Positions 13,480 through 25,189 of a stretch of 64,000 nt of DNA are shown piece after piece. The notes under the pieces were generated by a model, which did no database searches, was not told the DNA's origin, and worked only from the letters and a program-made list of their open reading frames with translations. Within the stretch, counting starts at the first letter, position 1, and each line of letters opens with the position of its first letter. Made by a program: the position numbers and the translations under genes. Source of the stretch: Rusavskia elegans (taxonomy: Eukaryota > Ascomycota > Lecanoromycetes > Teloschistales > Teloschistaceae); contig SAUG01000071.1 of the NCBI GenBank assembly GCA_011316305.1, forward strand, positions 62,001 to 126,000, read 5' to 3'.

Positions 13480-15900
13480 TAGTCCGTTTTATTATTAGTT
13501 AAGTAAACAGGAATTAGAGCTTCTAAAGAATTTATTTACGCTTAATTCTAATTAGCTGGAATCAAATTAAATATAGCTTTTAGCTTCGGTTTACTTATCG
13601 CCTTCGTTAATACCGCCTACTTCTCCTGGCGTTCCTTATATATAATAAACAGTAGCTTGGAGACTCTAATATATATTAAAGGGATTATATTTAAATCAGC
13701 GCTTCTAGTATATATAAGTTTAACCTCCTTTTCGCTAATAGTTATAATACGTCTCTTAAGATACAGAATTACGTCGAGATCCTCTAATTAATTTAGGCCG
13801 ATAATAAGACCCGCTTATAGATTATCTACTAAATATACTATTATAGGTACGTTAATTTCGCCCAGTTAAATATTAAATTTAGTAACCTGGTTATATAGCT
13901 GGAGACCGTAAACGCCTTTAAAGGTAACTGGTATTGTTTTCTCCGTAATTATAGCCAAATTAACGCCTTCAGGCAAGAGAGAACGGTCGATAATAGAGGC
14001 TCCGCTGCCTATATCGATATATATATTCAGATTCGTCTTATTAAATACGGTAGCCTTCGCGGTAGTATACTCTTAGGATCTAGGCTTAAAGGTATATATA
14101 TTATCGCGGGTATATTAATTAAGATCCTATTATTTCTTTATATATTTCTAGCTAGAAGATCTGGGATTAACGCTATAGAAATAAGCTCTATAGTCTGCGA
14201 GCTCGTTAGCGTTGCCGAAGCTATAGAGAATAGGGTATAAATTATATATCTATAGCTATAAATTTTGCTAAACGTCTCCGGTATTATTAAAGTTAATAGA
14301 GAAGCTATATACTAGGTAGGCCTCTAGGGGAAGCTCGTCTCTATAAGAGCTATTATTATAGGAACTATTATTATCTCTTATATCTCTAACGAATATATAG
14401 GTATCTTCTTTATTCGCGCTGCTAAAATTAGTATTAGCTTACTAATTATAATTTAGATTTAGTTTAGGGCCCTAGTTACCGCGTAGCGGAGCCTTAATAC
14501 GGCGTTAAGCAGGTTATTACTTAGAAGGCTGCTAGGAAAGCTAATAAGAAGGCCGTTAAAATAACTATTACTACTAGGCCTAATTTTACTAGCGAGGTCC
14601 TGCCTAATTACGAAATACCTATTACTGCTATTAATATTAAGGTTAATTCCTATAGGATTATTACTATTATCTATAGCTATTTTACCGAGATAGGCTTTAG
14701 TTATTCTACTAGCGCTGCTATATATTCTTAGGCAGTTTTAGCGTATAGAATCTTCTCCAGGCGGTCTTCTTGGCTTCTAGTTATAGAATAAATAATAGGA
14801 GGGTCGATTTTTCGGAAGGTTCGTTAATATTACGCTATAGATTTAATATAAGATAGTTCCAGGCCTAGAGAACTTATTAGTACTCGTCTTTAAATCCTGT
14901 ATCGCGGGTATAACGTACTACCGATTAGATATAGTCGGAGACCGAATATTAGGAACGGATATCCTTAATCGAGAGTTTATTAGCTCGGAGGAGCGTTATA
15001 GCGTTAGATATACGTATTTTAAAACGCTAGGTAAGCAGTTTCTCCTATATCTAGAGTCTTTTTCCTCCCTAGAGTACTATTCGATATACGTTATTAAGTT
15101 CTATAATATACTAGGCTTAAGCTGTTCCTCGGAGATATAGGTAGAGGTACTTGCGAACATATAAGGATCCTAGGGTCTGCGTAAAGGTTTTAGCCTGGCT
15201 AAGGAAGAGATAAATATTACGGTACTAGATATAATCGCCGATAATAACGAAATCTCCTTTACTATAGGTGGACTATAATAGGTAAGGATTAAAATAGCCG
15301 ATTTCGGATACCTTAAATTTACCTTTCTACTTTTTATTCTTTACCGCCTTAATAAGGTCCCGAATTCCGCTACCGTTAGTACTACCGTAATCGGAGCGGA
15401 TAGGTAAGCCTTTATAAGATAACTTACGTAATAAGGCCTCGCTAGAAGGAGATTTTAGAGGTCCGACGAACGAATTTAGTAGTAAGGTACCTAGTTTCTC
15501 CTTCGCTTAAGCTTAAAGAAGGAGCTTAATCTCGTCTATAGATAATTTAAGCTCGCCGAATTACTTATAGCTCTTTTTAAACTCCTTATTAATAATATTA
15601 CTAGTATCGTTAACCTAGGTTTAGATTTCGCTAACGCCTTCCTAAGCGTTTTCTGCCGTAGTTTATAATCTAGTAAGGAGCGAATTATATAGCCTCTTCC
15701 TAGGGCTTCTGGCTCGTTAATTAACGAAGTTGCTAGAAGGCTCGCCTCTGATACCGATAAGATTATTATCTTTTATATTAAGTTTACCGAAGCCTGGTAC
15801 TAGGTCTTCTACGTTACTGGATATAGTAATATAGATTTATAAGGCGAGTAAAGTAAGATAAGGTAAGGTAAAGGCGATTAACCTTTACTTAATCCTAGCG
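13480..15900 (-). pseudogene. Gag-protease pseudogene of element D
   Basis: On the minus strand, a Gag-like frame (about 15900-14200; a stretch with VVRYTRDTGFKDEY lies near 14900) leads into a retropepsin-like protease at about 14060-13730. The catalytic motif reads DIGSGASIIDRSLLP, and an IIGL(N) strand follows about 60 residues later. The frame continues leftward to about 13480 as the linker that normally precedes the RT, then ends. It holds only a few stops (TAA/TAG at former Gln or Trp), far fewer than its neighbours. The loss of RT, RNase H and integrase makes D dependent on another element. Confidence 0.8.
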
Positions 15901-16043
15901 AATTTAGCTTATATTTACTAGGAAGCAGTTAGAGATAATTCGAGCTTCCGGAAGGCTCGGAGGACTATACTCGCTGGCGTAGATTTAAAATAAACCTATA
16001 TATAATAACGTAAGATAATCAGAATACCTTTATTACTACTATT

Positions 16044-16226
16044 TATTATAACGAGGTTAAATATAGATAATAATTGGGTAGTAGAAGGTTGATTGTTCTA
16101 TAGAGGAGGCCTGCGGGTATAAAAGGTACGCGCCAAGGCCGCTATCTAATCTAGCGAGCCGTACTAAACCTAATTAGGCAACTTATTCATATGCCACTCG
16201 GCTTTATGAAAGTTTGTTCCATAACA
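16044..16226 (-). repeat. Right LTR of element D (183 bp)
   Basis: Same length as 12965-13147. It serves as the 5' LTR for the minus-strand gag. The plus-strand tataaaagg box is repeated here. Confidence 0.9.
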
Positions 16227-16231
16227 AAATC

Positions 16232-16315
16232 TAAATTCGTATATAACTATATAATCTAGATATATATTCTATAATTTATAAACCGTTTATATAGTTTAAA
16301 ACTCTGACTATTATA
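16232..16315 (-). repeat. C2 right LTR, part 2
   Basis: Last 84 bp of the C2 LTR, resuming after element D and its second TSD copy. It ends in ctgactattata like the other C LTRs. Confidence 0.85.
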
Positions 16316-16901
16316 ATATTCGATTTTTTTTTTAAAAAATTCGTTTAGATTTATAGTATACTATTCGCGTCTAGAACGTAAAATTAAAAAACTTCGGCTA
16401 TAATAAATAGATAGTTTAAACTATTCGATAAAAGAATATAAATAAAGCGATATCGGATTAATAGTAAAAATTTTTTACTAATAGATTTTATCCGCTGCTA
16501 TATAGTAACAGGAATTTTCGAAAATTTAAAAACCGAAACTAAAAAATCGAATTATAAAATAGTCGGAATAGTATCGATAGATAAAATATTTCTAATATTA
16601 ATAATAATAATTCCAGAAAATACAAAAAAGATAATAAATCTAATATATATTTTATTTATAGTAATATAGATTATTTGTTTAAAAGTTATTCTAAAAACAA
16701 AAACTATAGTTAAAATAATCGAAAGGTTTATTATTTTTATAGTAATAGTAATATATCGTCTAAAAAACCTATTTATAATATATTAAAAAATAATTCTAGT
16801 AATACTAACTAGTTAAAAAACTAAAAAACTAGTTATAGTTTCGATGATAATCAAGAATAGATAAATTAAAATAAAAACTAATTTTCTAATAAAAGTATTT
16901 A
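16316..16901. other. RIPed spacer between C2 and C3
   Basis: AT-rich RIP-mutated sequence with no recognisable domain, LTR or inverted repeat. It is presumably older transposon DNA into which C3 inserted. Confidence 0.5.
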
Positions 16902-17108
16902 TATAGAATTCCAAGCTGATTTCCTATAATTATAGAAAAGTAAAATATTTATATATATAAATAACTTTACGCTACGTCTATATCTGCTTCTATATCCGCT
17001 TTTACGATTAGTAATCGGATTAATTAATATTCGGATTCGTATATAACTATATAATCTAGATATATATTCTATAATCTTTTAAACCGTTTATATAATTTAA
17101 AATCTTAA
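16902..17108 (-). repeat. C3 left LTR, part 1
   Basis: 207 bp of the 215-bp C LTR. The final eight bases (ttactata, 17541-17548) follow the inserted solo LTR. Joined, the end matches gttcagaaccctgactacta of the right LTR if RIP transitions are allowed. Confidence 0.82.
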
Positions 17109-17535
17109 TATTATAAACACAGGCGGCGTATTTTTGGAAACGCGGTAGTACTTAGTATAATACTAGATTTTCTATTACGCCTCGGTAAGGTATCTATACT
17201 AAGGTTATATCAGTTATTTTAGTAAATAAAGGAACTAGAAAAGGTTATTTTAATTATTCTAGTAAATAAAGGAACTAAAAAAGGATTATCTTAGTTATTT
17301 TAGTAAATAAGAAACTTAAAGAAGTAGAGGATTTTATTATCTATATAGGTTTCGAACTCGACGCCATTATAGCGCGTATTTAATTTATTAGTTATCGCTA
17401 TATACTATTCTAGCAATCAGACTAATTTATTTTTATATTAACTAAAGTAATTATCCGTTGTATCTCCGTTTATAGATATACCAATAAGTCCAATCCAATC
17501 TTGGAGATATCGGACCTCCAGGTAGCCTTATAATA
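17109..17535. repeat. Solo LTR related to element I, with internal tandem repeats
   Basis: The last roughly 220 bp match the I LTRs (41428-41830 and 48582-48984), and the ends read tattataa...ttataata. The flanks cttaa (17104-17108) and tttaa (17536-17540) form a 5-bp TSD that differs by one RIP-type change. No internal region is present, so this is a solo LTR. The left half differs from the I LTR and contains three roughly 35-bp tandem units (about 17210-17315) around agtaaataaaggaact. Confidence 0.8.
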
Positions 17536-17548
17536 TTTAATTACTATA

Positions 17549-20040
17549 CTTTCTTTTTCCTAAATAAAATATAGGAGGAAGTAAATATTTTCTAAATCTA
17601 AATACTAATAGAAGTAAAACTATAACTAATAATAACGAATAAAATAAAACGATAAATAAAAGTTAACTTTTATATAATTTATATCAAAGTTAACAGATAT
17701 ATTAGTAGGAGTTAAATATCGACTATTATAACCTCGAATTTCGTAATTTTTAAAGTTTTTCCTTTAATAATATTATCGATTATCTATTTTAATAATAGTA
17801 ATAATAACTATTATAGTATACTATATCTAACCCGGCGGTAGTTGGAACTATTATAAAATCTTTATAAAATAATAGATAGCGAATTAATTAAATAGTAATT
17901 ATTATTAATAGCGGTAAATACTATCTTTATATAATATCGATAACAATAAGTTAAATATATTTAATAAAAATATCGTTTATATTAGTAATTCTGTTAATTT
18001 AATTTAGGAAACGTTATCTTTTTAAATAATTTTCGGTACTAAAATATTAAGATTTATATAGAATTTTTTAGTAAATTTAGCCGATTTTTTAAAATTATAT
18101 ATTTTTAAAAATTTAATATCCTTTTTATATAAATAAATCGTATTTTAAATATATTCGAATTACTTTCTTTCGAATAATTAACCTTTTTTTAACTATATAG
18201 AACTTAATTAAATAAGTTTTTTAGCTTTTATACTAGTAATATTACCCGTTGTTTGGTATACTATATAAATATATAATAGAAATTCGGAAGTATATATAGT
18301 AACTATCTATAAAAGTACTACTAAAATAAATATCTATACTTTTTTTTATATAGACTATAGTCTATAGTCGGTATAGAATTTTCGTTATAAATATAAATCC
18401 CGTAATTTTCTAGAAAATAAATAGATATAAAAACTAGAAGCCGTATAGATAATAATTTTCTATTATTTTTCTCTATTTTATTATAGCTGTATTAATTATT
18501 ATTAAAGCGAATTATAGATTATAATATTTTTCCGCCCGATTTTTTATAAAATAATAGGGGTTTTAATTTTCTAGTTTTATCTTTTAAAATAACTATTAAT
18601 AATTCTAATAGATCTAGATAAAAGGATAAATTTTTTATAATCTAAATCGAAATCTTATTAGTAAATATAATTAAAAGAAAAAAGACTAGTAATTATCTAT
18701 TAACTTGATTTCTATTATATATATTAAAAGCTATAAACTCGATTAACTATATAAAATTATTAGATATTAATTATATATAATTAGAATTTTAGCTCGATCC
18801 TATATTTTTTTAGGATTTATTTTCTCTTTCTTCTATATTTTCGAATCTAGAAAATATACTATCTTTACCGACTATTCCTATTAATATCTATATAGTTTAC
18901 TATAAGGTTTACTATATATTTTTTAAAAATATCGTATATAATAGTTTAATATTAAATAGATCGGCTTTAGAATAAAAGGAAATATAAATATAAAAATCTC
19001 GACTTTACTAATAAAAATTACTTTAGTTTTTAATAGAAATTTCGGCTTCGTCGAAAGCGATAGATATACTAAAATAAAAAAATAGTAAATAATTATTTAG
19101 ACTTCGGTATAGATATATTTAAGATATAATAATTATATTTTAAAAAGCGGTTCTATTATATTTTAGTTTTATATTAAAATATAGAAAGGTTTAATTCATT
19201 AAATCTTTAATTTAAATTTTTCCGATTAAAGAGTATATATTATATATATTTTAGAATAAAAGATTATATCTAAAATTATTATTAAATGTTTATTAAAAAT
19301 AATTCTAAAAACTAGTAAAAAGCTCCGCTTTAATATTATTTTAAGATTATTTATATATTTATTTATTTTTTATTTTATAGAAAATTAATAAAAATAACTT
19401 TTTTTTAAAATAAATAAAAGGTAAAGATATTATATTTTTTTAAAAATAAAATATAGTTTAATAAATACTAATATATAAAATAATAAATAAAATTAAAAAT
19501 TTAATTAATTTTCTCTTTTTCTAGAAATTTATATTTTATTATCGCCTTTTTTACAGAAATTATTTTTAGATATAAATCTAAATTTAGATAAATAATTATT
19601 TTCTAGATTTTCTACTAGCTTTAGTTTATAAAGTTTTTTTCGCTTACGTTTTCTATCTAGCGGAAACTATTTTATAATAATTTTCTTTAATTTTCTATAT
19701 CTATAAAATATTTTCTATTTAACGATAATATTTTCTTTTATAAAGTATTTTTTTATATAATTTCTACTAATTAGATATTTATTAACTAATTTTCTAAAAG
19801 GTTTTAGAATATAAATATTTAAAATTTCCGTTTAAATAACTTTATATAAACTATACTAGTTAACTTTAAACTTTTAAAATTATTTAATTCTAATTAAAAC
19901 TATATTCTTTTTAATTAAGATAATATCTTTTATTTTTAAATTCTATATCTTTTTATTAGTATTTATATATCTTCTTATATCTTTAAAAACTTTATTTCGA
20001 TCGCGTAAAAAAATCGGTATAGAATTAATTCTTTCGTTAT
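17549..20040 (-). other. C3 region between integrase and 3' LTR
   Basis: About 2.5 kb of RIP-degraded DNA on the 3' side of pol. Only its right end has counterparts in this window (C1, 1-260). I could not identify a chromodomain, envelope-like frame or other motif. It may be a long 3' UTR or an extra gene destroyed by RIP. Confidence 0.5.
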
Positions 20041-22150
20041 ATTCTTTCGGAAAAAGGCTAGAAGTATTGGTTAATAGTATTAGATTAACGCTATAAAATA
20101 AATAGAAAGATAAAAATCTAGTAGTTATATATATATAAATATATATAGTAAATAAAGGTTTATTTAAATAAAAGTTTTAAGTTTTTATTAGCTACCCGAT
20201 ATAGTATTTAGTAAATATTTTTCTAAAAATCCTATTAAATCTTTTAATAGTACTATTTATTCGTAGATAATAAGATATTATACTTCGATACTTGATTTCT
20301 AGTAGACGGTATATCTTATCTATAACTAGAGTCTAAAGATTTATACCTCGATTAATAATAATTTTTTTCGGAAAATTATAATTACGATAGATCTAATAGA
20401 TAATAAATTCAGCTAGTATTTCTACTATTATATTTAGAAGTAACTAAACTATAGGTTTTCTAGTAACATAGTTAATTATAGTTATAATCTATTTATTATT
20501 CTATTCGGTTTCTAGTAAAAAACTAAAAAAATCGAATCTCTAGTATTTAAAAAAATTTAAACTATTTTTCTAGATATTAGAAGGATATATTATATCCTAT
20601 TCAATATTTTTAAAAATACTAGTAAACTAATATTCGGAATAGTATTTAATATAATTTTTAATATTCTTTTTTATTTCGGGCTACTACTATTTTATACGAA
20701 TAATATCTATTATTATCCTATATAAAAAACAACTATATTATTTATAGATATAGTCTAGAAAGTTCGTATAAATCAATACTAAAATATAGAATATCTAATT
20801 ATTATAAAACGAATTTTAGTATTATACTATATCGTTTTTAATTCGGAAATAATATTTATATTTTTCTAAAATAATTTTTATTTCCGAATTAGTAAATAGA
20901 GTTTCGGACTTTATATAAATCCTAATAATACTATTAAATAAAAGTATATAATTATCGACTTTATTAATAAATAGCTAGAAATTTTTTTTCGATTTAAAAT
21001 ATCTATTATCGTTATTATACTATCCGATTTATATTTAATATTAAATTTATATTTTTTAAATTCCGCGAGCTAGTAAATAAATCTTCTAGAAGTTTTAATA
21101 ATAGTTTTAAAGTATTATAAATCTATATAATCCGTTCTAATAATAATAGTTATTTCGTTTTTAATATACTAATATTATCGCTATAGAAATTTTTTAATAA
21201 TAAAAAGTTTTTATTTATAGATAGTATAATTTCGTTCTATAGATATAAATATTTTATTTTCGAAAATAATAGACTATTTAATACTATCGGTATTAATCTA
21301 ATAGAAAACGGTATTTTATTTTAAATCAGAAATATCTATTTTAATAATAAAAGGTAAAATTATATTAGATTAAATAAATATTTTATTAAATATTATAATA
21401 TTTTTAATTAGTTTATATATATTTCGAGCTAAAAAATTTATTTAAATTAATTTATATTTTCGATTTATTAAACCCTGAATTAATTTATAAAAAGGTCTAT
21501 ATATTAATATTAAGTCTTTTATAAATTTCCGGTAATAGATATATAATTTTAAAAAAATACTATATATTATATATTATTTATAATAATAGCTAGTTTTTAG
21601 TAGATTTTACCTTTATTATATCTATACGGACTTTTTATATTATAAATAATATATCTATAGAATTTAATATACTTTTAGAAAAATAAATACTTCGAAGATT
21701 TTATATATAGTTAGTTTTTTTTTAAGTATTTCTATAATAACTTTAATATACTATAGATATTCCTCTTCGTTTTTTAAATAGATTAAAATATTATCGAGGT
21801 AAACTACTATAAAATTATCGAAAAATAGCTTCAATATATTATTTATTATAGTTTAAAATATTCTAGATATATTCGTTAAATTAAATAATATAATTAAAAA
21901 TTTATATTTATTAGTTTTAGTATTAAAAGCCGTCTTTATATAATCTTTATTAAAAATATTAATCTACTAGTAACCGTTTATTAAATTAATTTTATTTAAA
22001 TACTTTACTATTCTAATAATATCTAGATAATTTCAAATTTTAGATAATAGATATCTGTTTTTTATAGTTATATTATTAAAGCCTCGATATTCGATATATA
22101 TACGCTAGCTGCCGTTTTTTTTAATAAAAAAAACGGGCGCGTTTTAAAGA
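20040..22150 (-). pseudogene. C3 pol pseudogene
   Basis: Minus-strand reverse transcriptase (about 21720-22150), RNase H (about 20900-21380) and integrase core (about 20060-20470), collinear with C1. Unlike C1, this copy has no insertion at the equivalent of 256-260 and so shows the empty site for element A. Confidence 0.85.
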
Positions 22151-24537
22151 AATTAATTCGGTCGAATTAATCTTTATTTAATAAAATATTTAATTTAATA
22201 CTTCTATTTTTTATTTTATTTAGAAAATAAACTATAATAAACTCAATTAATAGATTTAATATCGCCGATTTTAATTATATAATCTAATAGTCTTTCTAGT
22301 AGTAGTTTTAATAAAAAGTTATTTTAGAAATAATCTAGAAGTTTCGAGCCGAAAACTTTATCTAATTTTATATAACTTATTATTTTCTAAACCGAATTAA
22401 ATAATTTCGGAAAATTAGATTCGTTTTATATAATCTATAGAAAGGCCTATATATCTTTTCTAATTAAATATTTAAATTTCTTATAATTAATTTCGGAAAA
22501 TTCGGTTAGAATATTTTTAAAAAATTATAAACGATTATTATTTAAAACGCTATATAATTAATATATAATTTTATTTTTCTAGATATATATTTTTATAATA
22601 TTAGAATTTAATATTAAATTATATTATTTCTAGAAATCTTTTCCGAAAATTAGATAATAATCTATATCTAATACTATATAAAAAGTAGTAGTAAAAAAGA
22701 TTTTATAAAACTATAAAAATTCTATTATTTTTTAAATTTCTATAGTTTTACTACTTTCGAGCTATATTCTATCCGATAATTATTAAAGTTCTAATTTTAG
22801 GAGATTAATAATACGCCTAGTAATAAAGTAGTTAGTAGTATTTAAATTAGTAAAGATTTTAAAATAATTTCTATTACTTTCTAGATTAAACTATATCTAT
22901 CTATTAAAGCCCGATATTCGATTTATATATAAAAGTTATTTACTATTTTATATATTTATAAACGATAGTATTATATAGCGTAAAGTAGTTAAAGTCTCTT
23001 TTATTATCTTTTTAAAAGTTATTTCTAATTTTTTAATCCGTACTTTAACTAGATTAAACTATTTTTTTATTATTAAAAGTTTTTTATTAATATTATATAT
23101 ACGTTAGAATATATATAATACTATTTGATTTCCGATAATCTATTATTAGTAGTCGCTAATAAACTTTTTTTTTCGAAAAAAATCTATTCTATAGAAATAT
23201 ATCTCGGAATATAAATATTCCGATAATTTTTTTTATAATAGTTAAACTTTCTATAATTAAAGTATTTATTTATTTTATTTAATTTCCTTTATTTAATTTC
23301 TTTTTTTTAATTACTTCGGTTTCGGCTATAGTTACCTCGACTATTTCGACTACTAGTATCTATAGAATTAATTTCGGCGGTACTAAATTATTCGCCTATT
23401 AAAATAATTATAGTATTTCGGTTACTATAGTATTTAGTATTAATTATTTCGAATATTATTATAGTATTTATAATATTTATTAGATTTATCGATTATCTAT
23501 TTTGTTATTATTATATAAAATATTATTAAATAGCTAATTAGATATTAGGCTTTAGATAATCGATAAAATATTTTAAAAAAATAAATTCGCTAATTTCGCT
23601 TTTAATATCTATATATAATCTAATAAAAGTAGAATAATATATTTTAATATCGTTAAAGGTTTTAATCTAGGCTAGTTTATAATAAATAGCTAAAGTCTTT
23701 TTTATAAAATTCGGTTTATTTTATTATTTTAGAAAAGTTTTTTAGAAATATTTCTAGAAACTTTTATTTAGATTAAAAATCTATTTAGTATACTATAGTT
23801 TAGTATTATTAATAATATACTAACTATTATAGAAAATAGAGTTAGAAATAGTTATATTATAGAATAAATAATAATATTTATAGTAGTAAAGCTAGATATA
23901 AACGATATAGTAGTTATATTTATAATTTTTAAAGTTAGAAAGCTTTTTATTATAACTATCCTATATTATATAAACTATAAAAATTTTAGAAATATTAAAA
24001 AAAAATAGACCTATATAATAGTAGATTAGAATTTTTTTCGAAAAATTCTAGTAGACTTTAGTTTAGGCCGTTATAACCGAAATAACGATAATTTAAATTT
24101 ATATAGCTATTTCTATAGTTCGTACGAGGATAACTAAAAAGTCGGTTATATCTACTACTAGGCTTTCTTTTATTATTACTATCGTAAAAATTATTATTTC
24201 CGGAAGTACTTAGAATACTTTTAAAACTAATATTTTTTCTATAATATAGTTTTCTATAATAAAGATAGTAGCGAATTAGGCCGTAAGTAAATTATTTAAA
24301 GAGATTCTATAATAGAACTTCTAGTTTATATAAATTTTAGAAAAGACCGTATTTTTATTATATACTATTACTCGCTCTATACTAGCGTTAAATTAAAAAT
24401 AGAAAGAATATTTTATTTAAAAATTTATATTCGAATTTAGAGAATCTTATTATAAAAATAAATAAAACCGATCTAATAAAACTTTAATAATAGGGCAGAA
24501 TTAGATCGTTTATAGTCTAAAAAGTTATTACTACTAG

Positions 24538-24752
24538 TATAGAACTCTAGATTAATTTTCTATAATTATAAAAGAATAAGGTATTTATAGATATAAATAT
24601 TCTTATATTAAATCTATATCTATTTCTATACCCGCTTTTATAATTAATAACCGGATTAGTTAATATCCGAATTCGTATATAATTATATAATCCAGATATA
24701 TATTCTATAACCTTTTAAACCGTATATATAATTCAGAACCCTGACTACTATA
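24538..24752 (-). repeat. Right LTR of C3 (215 bp)
   Basis: Reference copy for the C LTR, from tatagaac to ctgactactata. It acts as the 5' LTR for the minus-strand genes. Confidence 0.88.
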
Positions 24753-25189
24753 TTTATTAAATTACTAGTAAAAAAATATAATAGAATTAAAACGTCTTTA
24801 GATTTAAACTTTCAGATTAATATTATTTTATAATCTTCTATTATTTAATAAGACCTAGAATCTATTTAAAAAATAGAAAAAGTTTATTTTTAATAGATTA
24901 AATGTTAGCGCGCTGCCTATTATAAAATATATAATCTAAACAAGATTATAATAGATAGTTAAATCCATCGTAAAATATATATATCGCGATTTTATATTCT
25001 AGATACGATAGATAAATATAGTATTTTCCTAGATATACTAGTTTTATAACAAATATTTATAGTAATAGATCTAAAGATAATGTAATAACGATTTTCTATT
25101 TATAACTAAAAGATATAAGATATTAAAATAGATATAAAACGGTTGATCCTTTTTAATATTAATTTACTAATAGTCTTTATTTTAATATT

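Larger units (their letters stand above)
12965..16226 (-). mobile_element. LTR element D (Gag-PR only), lightly RIPed
   Basis: Two 183-bp LTRs (12965-13147 and 16044-16226) and a perfect 5-bp TSD (aaatc at 12960-12964 and 16227-16231) place D inside the right LTR of C2. LTR termini are close to intact (tgttatgaca... and ...ccataaca). Many TpG and CpA steps survive, so D is younger or escaped much of the RIP seen around it. The body encodes Gag and an aspartic protease on the minus strand and stops before any reverse transcriptase. A stretch like TAGTAGTAATAA next to the right LTR on the minus strand is shared with element C and may be the primer-binding site. Confidence 0.9.
16902..24752 (-). 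mobile_element. Gypsy element C3, most complete copy
   Basis: Bounded by a left LTR (16902-17108 plus 17541-17548, split by a solo LTR) and a right LTR (24538-24752). A polypyrimidine run ctttctttttcc at 17549-17560 sits against the left LTR and is the polypurine tract on the minus strand. Pol lies at about 20040-22150 and the gag/protease region at about 22600-24500. Without the nested LTR, C3 is about 7.4 kb. It shows that C carries about 2.5 kb between the integrase and the 3' LTR. Confidence 0.88.

Noticed and set aside
17210..17315. CRISPR-like spaced repeats
   Set aside because: Only three adjacent, imperfect units within an LTR in a eukaryotic context; these are tandem repeats.
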